Assembly: GCA_017626295.1 (NCBI GenBank)
Contig: JAGAJB010000038.1
Location: forward strand, 62,001-126,000
DNA: 64,000 nt
Source of the DNA: Clostridia bacterium
Lineage (GTDB): Bacteria > Bacillota > Clostridia > Oscillospirales > Acutalibacteraceae
Reading direction: 5' to 3'
Below, in pieces: positions 58,894-64,000 of the stretch (position 1 is the stretch's first letter; the number at the start of each line of letters is the position of its first letter). The translations under genes and the position numbers were made by a program. The notes beneath the pieces are model-generated. The model worked only from the letters and a program-made list of their open reading frames with translations, was not told where the DNA came from and made no database searches.

Positions 58894-60816
58894 ATGCGAT
58901 ATTATCCCACATTAACAGAACAAGCAACCTCAAGGGATTTTATTGAGGCTTTCGGTGGTTATAACCATAATCTCCGCATTGGTGAGGGTGAATTCTACGA
59001 TATGAAGAATTTAACCTCTACGAATTACCCTATTCTTTCTACCCGACAACCGAGGGGAACTCATTGGAATACAACCAAAAACGGCTATACCCCTGTTGGT
59101 CTTATAGATAAGGGTGGTCTGTGTACATTTGAGGTTGATGATTATGGTGATTCTTTGGGAAATAGGAACACATTACTTCGTATGCCCGGTAACAGAGTTT
59201 ATTTTTTGGGCAACACAAAATATGATGCATCATACAAAAGAACCCTTATATCTATGGGTGCTTACATTATTATATTACCTGATAAAAAGTATATAAATGT
59301 GACAGAATTGCCTGAAATCGAGGAAAACACAGGCAGTAGTGTAACGGATAAGTTAAAAAGAATCGAAGCACGTTTTATTTCCATTGCTAATACTGAAGGT
59401 GTTCACGCTAAATATGAATTATGCAAGGCGGATGGAACTGCTTATAAACCTGATACCACATCAGATACTGAGCCGACAGGTGTGGAGAGTGGTCATATAT
59501 GGCTTGATACATCAGATAGTCCTCATTCTTTAAAAATATATTCTTCTGCAAATAGTATGTGGTCTCCTGTAGCAACCACATATATAAAAATAAGTTGTTT
59601 GGGAATTGATGAGGCTTTTGATGTCGGTGATGCAGTAAGAATTTCAGGTGTAACACCTGAGCAATGCGAGAGTTTTAATTTTACCAAAGATAAGGCGGCT
59701 TCCATTATTCAATCCAAAGGCGATGATTATATTGTAATTATCGGTATGATGAAAGACGAAATAAGCGCATCCCAAGATACTGAAATTACACTACAAAGAA
59801 TAATGCCTGATATGGATTTTGTATTTGAAAATAACAATAGGCTTTGGGGTTGCAGATACGGTCTTAACATAGATGGTGAGGTTATTAATGAAATATATGC
59901 TTCAAAACTCGGTGATTTCAAGAATTGGGAGTATTTCGCAGGAACATCCCAAGATAGTTATGTAGTTTCTTTGGGAACAGACGGTGAATTTACAGGTGCA
60001 ATATCTTATTTAGGTAATCCGTTATTCTTTAGGCAAAGTTGCATCCACACGATATATGGTGGTTATCCTGCTCAGTATCAATTGCAGACTACCGAGTGCC
60101 GTGGTGTGCAAAATGGTTGTCACAATAGTCTTACGATGATAGACGGAACATTATATTACAAAGCACCGGGTGGTGTATGTGCTTATACAGGTTCGTTACC
60201 TGTGGAAATAGGTTCAGCATTAGGTGAGGAACGCAGAAGATTTTACGGTGCTTATGGTGGTGCTTACAGACATAAGTATTATCTCGGAATGTACGATGCA
60301 CTTACTGATGGAAATGCTACTTGGCTATATGTTTATGACACAGAAAAAGGCTTGTGGCATAAAGAAGACGAGTACAATGGACAAGAATTCTGCTACTGCA
60401 ACAGTGATACTATTGACCAATTATATTATTTGTTGCCTGTCACAAAGGCTGACGGTAGCACAGAGAGTTACAACATTAAAACCATCATAGGTGAGGGTGA
60501 TTATGCCGATACGAATGATATAGATTGGTTTGCCGAAACAGGTATAATCGGATGTTCTTCACCTGATAAAAAATACATTTCGAGAATATCACTCAGGCTT
60601 TCAATTGGTGTAGGTACAAGAGTTTATGTGTTTGCAGAATATGACTCGTCAGGCACTTGGGAACAGATAGGTGCTATTACCGGCATAAGCCTTAATACAT
60701 TTACCTTCCCTGTAAGACCTAAACGATGCGACCATCTCAGACTTCGTATTGAAGGTACAGGCGAAGCAAAAATATTCTCCATAAGCAAGACCTTAGAACA
60801 AGGAAGTGATATGTAA
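58894..60816 (+). CDS. P22 gp10-like packaged-DNA stabilisation / tail hub protein
   Basis: 640 residues, beta-rich. It starts with a FGGYNHNLRIGEGEFYDMKNL segment (in part) and has LGDFKNWEYF and HNSLTMIDGTLYYKAPGGV stretches resembling the gp10/nozzle family of podoviruses, which plugs the portal. GAGAGGGTGATG precedes the ATG. Its stop overlaps the next small gene. Confidence 0.6.
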   Translation: MRYYPTLTEQATSRDFIEAFGGYNHNLRIGEGEFYDMKNLTSTNYPILSTRQPRGTHWNTTKNGYTPVGLIDKGGLCTFEVDDYGDSLGNRNTLLRMPGNRVYFLGNTKYDASYKRTLISMGAYIIILPDKKYINVTELPEIEENTGSSVTDKLKRIEARFISIANTEGVHAKYELCKADGTAYKPDTTSDTEPTGVESGHIWLDTSDSPHSLKIYSSANSMWSPVATTYIKISCLGIDEAFDVGDAVRISGVTPEQCESFNFTKDKAASIIQSKGDDYIVIIGMMKDEISASQDTEITLQRIMPDMDFVFENNNRLWGCRYGLNIDGEVINEIYASKLGDFKNWEYFAGTSQDSYVVSLGTDGEFTGAISYLGNPLFFRQSCIHTIYGGYPAQYQLQTTECRGVQNGCHNSLTMIDGTLYYKAPGGVCAYTGSLPVEIGSALGEERRRFYGAYGGAYRHKYYLGMYDALTDGNATWLYVYDTEKGLWHKEDEYNGQEFCYCNSDTIDQLYYLLPVTKADGSTESYNIKTIIGEGDYADTNDIDWFAETGIIGCSSPDKKYISRISLRLSIGVGTRVYVFAEYDSSGTWEQIGAITGISLNTFTFPVRPKRCDHLRLRIEGTGEAKIFSISKTLEQGSDM

Positions 60817-60968
60817 TGTTCCGATTACCAAATATAAACGCTCAAACAGATTCGGGGAAAATAAAACAAATCGAAGATTTCCTTTTTCAGTTTACTCGTG
60901 AAATGAACTTGAAAATGGAGTCTATCGAAAAGTCTATTGATGAGTCTACCGAAAAGAAAAAAGAGTAA
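60816..60968 (+). CDS. small helical phage protein, 50 residues
   Basis: Encodes MFRLPNINAQTDSGKIKQIE followed by a Glu/Lys/Ser helix. Its ATG overlaps the previous TAA, and AGGAAG is 8 bases upstream. Common in this class of prophages; function unknown. Confidence 0.6.
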   Translation: MFRLPNINAQTDSGKIKQIEDFLFQFTREMNLKMESIEKSIDESTEKKKE

Positions 60969-60980
60969 GGGGGTATCTCT

Positions 60981-62009
60981 ATGGCAATAAAAAACAAGTA
61001 TTCAAACATTGACCTTTCTAAGTATGAGAAAGGCTACCAAGCATCTAAACAGGTGCAACAGGCTCAAAAATTAAAACAACAAGCGGAAAATGCCGTAAAG
61101 AATCACGGAGATTTCAAATACGGAAACCAAGAGGCATATGACAAGGCTATAAATGATATTCTCAATCGCAAGGCTTTCTCTTATGACCTTAACGGAGATG
61201 CTTTGTATCAGCAGTACAAGGATATGTATATGGCTCAAGGTAAGTTGGCTATGGCAGATACAATGGGGCAGGCCGCAGCACTCACAGGTGGTTACGGTAA
61301 CTCCTATGCTGCATCTGTGGGTAACCAAGCATACCAGGGTTATTTGCAGCAGTTGAACGGTGTTATTCCTGAACTTTATAACCTTGCTCTTTCTGCATAT
61401 AATGCCGAAGGTGACAGACTGAATAACAACTTCAATCTTCTTTCCACAGACAGAAACACTCAGTATGGCGAGTTTACGGATAAGTACAACCGCCTTGTTA
61501 ATGACAGAGGTTATTATAGCGACAACTATAGCAATGCCTATAATCAGGATTACTCCAAATGGACAGACAACCGCAATTATGACCAATCTCAGTATTGGAA
61601 TGAATATAATGCAGGTTATCAGAAGGACCGCGATGCTGTTGCGGATGCTCAATGGCAGAAGCAGTTTGACGAGAGTGTTCGTCAGTTTAATATTTCACAG
61701 GCAAATAGAGGCAGTTCGGGTAGTTCAAACAGAGGTTCAGATGATGATGACCTTAAAGAACCAAAAGAAACAATGTACACAAAAGCACTTGAGGCTTATA
61801 ACAAAGGTGGTAGAACTGCTTTGTATCAATACCTTGACACACTTCCCGGCTATGATACTAACCTTTTAATAGACTACGTATTTGATTATGGCTCATATAC
61901 ACCGCCCAATAATAGGGTTGGTAACAGAGATTACGCAAATGGTGCAGTAGGTAGAGATGCCTTCGATAGTAGCGTTAGAAGTAAATATGCTAATCGTAAA
62001 AAGAAATAA
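60981..62009 (+). CDS. Tyr/Asn/Gln-rich putative internal virion protein
   Basis: 342 residues. A helical first half (about 1-150, QQAQKLKQQAENAV and a TGGYGNSYAASVGNQAYQ motif) is followed by a Tyr/Asn/Asp-rich stretch (about 165-230), a Ser/Gly linker, and a small C-terminal domain (YTKALEAYNKGGRTALYQYL). The composition and place after the tail hub gene suggest a protein packed in the virion and ejected with DNA. Not assigned to a named family. Confidence 0.5.
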   Translation: MAIKNKYSNIDLSKYEKGYQASKQVQQAQKLKQQAENAVKNHGDFKYGNQEAYDKAINDILNRKAFSYDLNGDALYQQYKDMYMAQGKLAMADTMGQAAALTGGYGNSYAASVGNQAYQGYLQQLNGVIPELYNLALSAYNAEGDRLNNNFNLLSTDRNTQYGEFTDKYNRLVNDRGYYSDNYSNAYNQDYSKWTDNRNYDQSQYWNEYNAGYQKDRDAVADAQWQKQFDESVRQFNISQANRGSSGSSNRGSDDDDLKEPKETMYTKALEAYNKGGRTALYQYLDTLPGYDTNLLIDYVFDYGSYTPPNNRVGNRDYANGAVGRDAFDSSVRSKYANRKKK

Positions 62010-62040
62010 GTTAAACCAACATAGATAGTGAGGTATATTT

Positions 62041-64000
62041 ATGGGTAAAGAAAAATACGAGGACTATTGGAAAAAGAAAGAACAAGAGAAAAAAGCAACA
62101 TTGAATGGCTCAACCACTAATTCTAAAAGGGATAGATATGATGCTCGTTGGGCGCAAAACTATGTGTCTTCTCTACCCTCAAGACTTGAAGATTTGAGTT
62201 CAAGAAGAAAGGCTTTGTATGAGAACTACACATCTCGCTTTACAGATAAAGATGGTAATTACATCAATGCTTACAGGGGTGATACAGAGGATGCTCTCAC
62301 ATCCTTTAACTCCTCTAAGGCATATATAGATAACGAATCCAAAGCAATTTTAGATGGTCTTACAAAATACGGAAAGTATCTTGATGCCGATAAGGTCAAG
62401 GGAATCCAAGACTACTTATCTAGTTATAGCGGTGACTTGGATAGTATGTATAAAACCTACCAATCTGACCACGATTATTTTTCTCAATGGTCCGATGAAG
62501 AGTCTTATAATCGTGCAATGACTTATGCAAAGGAACAGGAAGAAAAGAAAAACAAGTATTCTGCTATGTCTGATGATGAACTTAATGTGGAAATCGAAAG
62601 ACTTAAAGGAAGCAAAAAAGGAAACAAACTTTCTAACTTTGCAATGATGGTTGTTGGCGCACAAGAGGATGTTAACTCAAATACAAATCTTTATTCTACA
62701 GGCAAGTCTAATCAAGCATACAATGATGGCGTAGATAATGACATATCATTGATTGAAAAAGAGAAGACCAACCGTAAATACAAGCAGATTGATGAGTTGC
62801 CCGGCAATGTAAGAAGCCTTATTGATGAACTCACTGTGATTGATAGCAAAAACGATGATGAGGAATTTGCAAATAAAGCAAATGCCTTGCTCAGCGGTTT
62901 TACAGGCGGTAATAATGTCAATTATAATGTAGCATCCAATTCCGAACGATACGGAGAAATAACAAAAGAACTTGAAAATATGGGTGTAACCAATTGGCAA
63001 GAACTTTTGGAATACAATAAACTCAGGTACAATGCGGAGAAAAATGCCTCTACTAAGGCTGATTATGCAGAAATGGCAAAAGAACATCCTGTGTTATCTT
63101 CTTTCGTTTCTATACCTGCATCGTTAGGTAAGGGTTTAGGTGCGCTTGAAATGATTGAGCATATAGGTTCTGATGTGCCTCTTGACCCTAATTCACCTTA
63201 TTTCGGTATGAGTGATTTGGTTAATACCACTCGTGAAACTGTAATGGATGAACACGATGCGCATTTGAATACAGGTAACGAAACGATTGATAATATTGAT
63301 TTGTTTGACGAGTTGTATGGTACGGCTATGTCTATCGGTGATTCCGTTGTGGCAGGTGTAGGTACTTCGGGTCTTAAAGGTGTAGGCGGTGCGGTTCTCG
63401 GTCTTTCTGCAGCAAGTGACTCGGCTCAGGAAGTTGCAGAGAATGGCGGAAGTGCATCCGAAGCAATAACTACGGGTCTTGTTGCAGGTATTAACGAAAT
63501 GTTATGGGAGTCTGTGTCTCTCGGTAAACTAGATGAACTTTTAACCAATGGTCTACCAAAGCGCGGGTTTAAAACGTTTGTTAAAGAAACCTTTAAATCT
63601 ATGGGAATAAATGCTTCCGAAGAACTTAACACCGAAGCATCTAATCTTTTGGCAGATTATCTTATCAATGGTGGTGCTTCTACATACTCCGAAACTGTTC
63701 AAAATTACTTATCAATGGGTTATACCGGAGATGAAGCGAAGAACCAAGCGAAAAAAGATATGCTCGTACAAATGGGCAAAGCAGGTGTCGGTGGTGCGTT
63801 ACAAGGTCTGTTTATGGGCGGTGGCGCAGGTGGTATCAGTACCGTTGCTGATGCGATTGACAATAAGGTTTACGAAAACAAATTTTATAACCAACAGGGT
63901 CAAAACATCATTGACCAAGGCAACCTCTCACAACTCATTAAAGACACGGAAACGTTAGGCAATGAAAAGACATTGAAATCTCTCAAAGACCTCGCAAATC
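62041..64000 (+). CDS. large putative virion/ejection protein (partial, runs off the window)
   Basis: The frame is open from ATG 62041 to the end, at least 653 residues. GTGAGG precedes the start. The N-terminal 330 residues are charged and helical. Then come Gly/Ala-rich hydrophobic stretches near 440-470 (VVAGVGTSGLKGVGGAVLGL) and 580-605 (KAGVGGALQGLFMGGGAGG), flanked by amphipathic helices. This pattern is common in proteins that phages eject into the cell envelope. No peptidoglycan hydrolase motif is seen in the visible part. Confidence 0.6.
   Translation, partial: MGKEKYEDYWKKKEQEKKATLNGSTTNSKRDRYDARWAQNYVSSLPSRLEDLSSRRKALYENYTSRFTDKDGNYINAYRGDTEDALTSFNSSKAYIDNESKAILDGLTKYGKYLDADKVKGIQDYLSSYSGDLDSMYKTYQSDHDYFSQWSDEESYNRAMTYAKEQEEKKNKYSAMSDDELNVEIERLKGSKKGNKLSNFAMMVVGAQEDVNSNTNLYSTGKSNQAYNDGVDNDISLIEKEKTNRKYKQIDELPGNVRSLIDELTVIDSKNDDEEFANKANALLSGFTGGNNVNYNVASNSERYGEITKELENMGVTNWQELLEYNKLRYNAEKNASTKADYAEMAKEHPVLSSFVSIPASLGKGLGALEMIEHIGSDVPLDPNSPYFGMSDLVNTTRETVMDEHDAHLNTGNETIDNIDLFDELYGTAMSIGDSVVAGVGTSGLKGVGGAVLGLSAASDSAQEVAENGGSASEAITTGLVAGINEMLWESVSLGKLDELLTNGLPKRGFKTFVKETFKSMGINASEELNTEASNLLADYLINGGASTYSETVQNYLSMGYTGDEAKNQAKKDMLVQMGKAGVGGALQGLFMGGGAGGISTVADAIDNKVYENKFYNQQGQNIIDQGNLSQLIKDTETLGNEKTLKSLKDLAN

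Noticed and set aside
61071-61652. Minus-strand hydrophobic open frame (193 codons)
   Set aside because: Opposite a plus-strand structural gene with good start signals; the hydrophobicity arises from reading A-rich codons in reverse.

Overview
The window reads as a low-GC, spore-forming, diderm-negative Firmicute of the class Clostridia (Oscillospirales/Ruminococcaceae-like by feel; no marker gene here fixes the genus). The grounds are the Clostridia-style division and cell wall cluster, the sporulation genes (the SpoVD-type PASTA tail, SpoIIE), a MurE with the DNPR motif of meso-diaminopimelate ligases, ClpC, and strong AGGAGG-type ribosome binding sites.

Region 1, chromosome, 1-31341. The division and wall (dcw) operon runs spoVD(end)-murE-murF-mraY-ftsW/spoVE-murG-murA-ftsQ, then ftsZ from its own promoter. 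murD is not between mraY and ftsW, and ftsA is not before ftsZ. A polysaccharide deacetylase follows. Next come an amino acid permease and a C_GCAxxG_C_C protein (both minus), a GT2-GtrA pair, tRNA-Arg(CCU), and an MNT-HEPN toxin-antitoxin pair. After these lie spoIIE, clpC, a secreted LRR/fibronectin-III protein, fhs and trpS on the plus strand, and rpsT, ppa, two membrane proteins, a GH78 rhamnosidase and a small hypothetical on the minus strand.

Region 2, small integrated element, 31342-37911. It is bounded by two identical 46-bp copies of the 3' half of an initiator-type tRNA-Met. It holds an XRE repressor, a divergent two-gene membrane cargo operon, a HUH-type replication protein, two small genes, an excisionase and a tyrosine integrase. 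No virion or conjugation genes are visible.

Region 3, prophage, from 37866 past the window end. A second tyrosine integrase abuts the shared tRNA repeat. A strong promoter-terminator unit that looks like a small RNA gene lies beside it. A LexA/CI-like repressor faces a Cro-like gene across an operator region with two perfect 17-bp palindromes. About 11 kb of tightly overlapping early genes follow: methyltransferase-like, PAPS reductase-like, Gp157, Rad52-like annealing protein, NinB-like, SSB, DUF1064 nuclease, DUF5664, DUF6291, helicase loader, and many small Cys-rich proteins. The late operon has terminase, P22-like portal, a phage-encoded Prp protease, scaffold and N4-gp56-type capsid proteins that both start with an LNLQLFA Prp-cleavage signature, a gp10-like tail protein and probable ejection proteins. 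The module resembles a podovirus. Three early genes are broken by an in-frame amber codon or by frameshifts, several of them in short simple repeats.

How the parts work together: the host block builds and divides the cell wall and prepares for sporulation. The element and prophage share one tRNA attachment site in tandem, so the functional tRNA gene should lie beyond the right end of the window.
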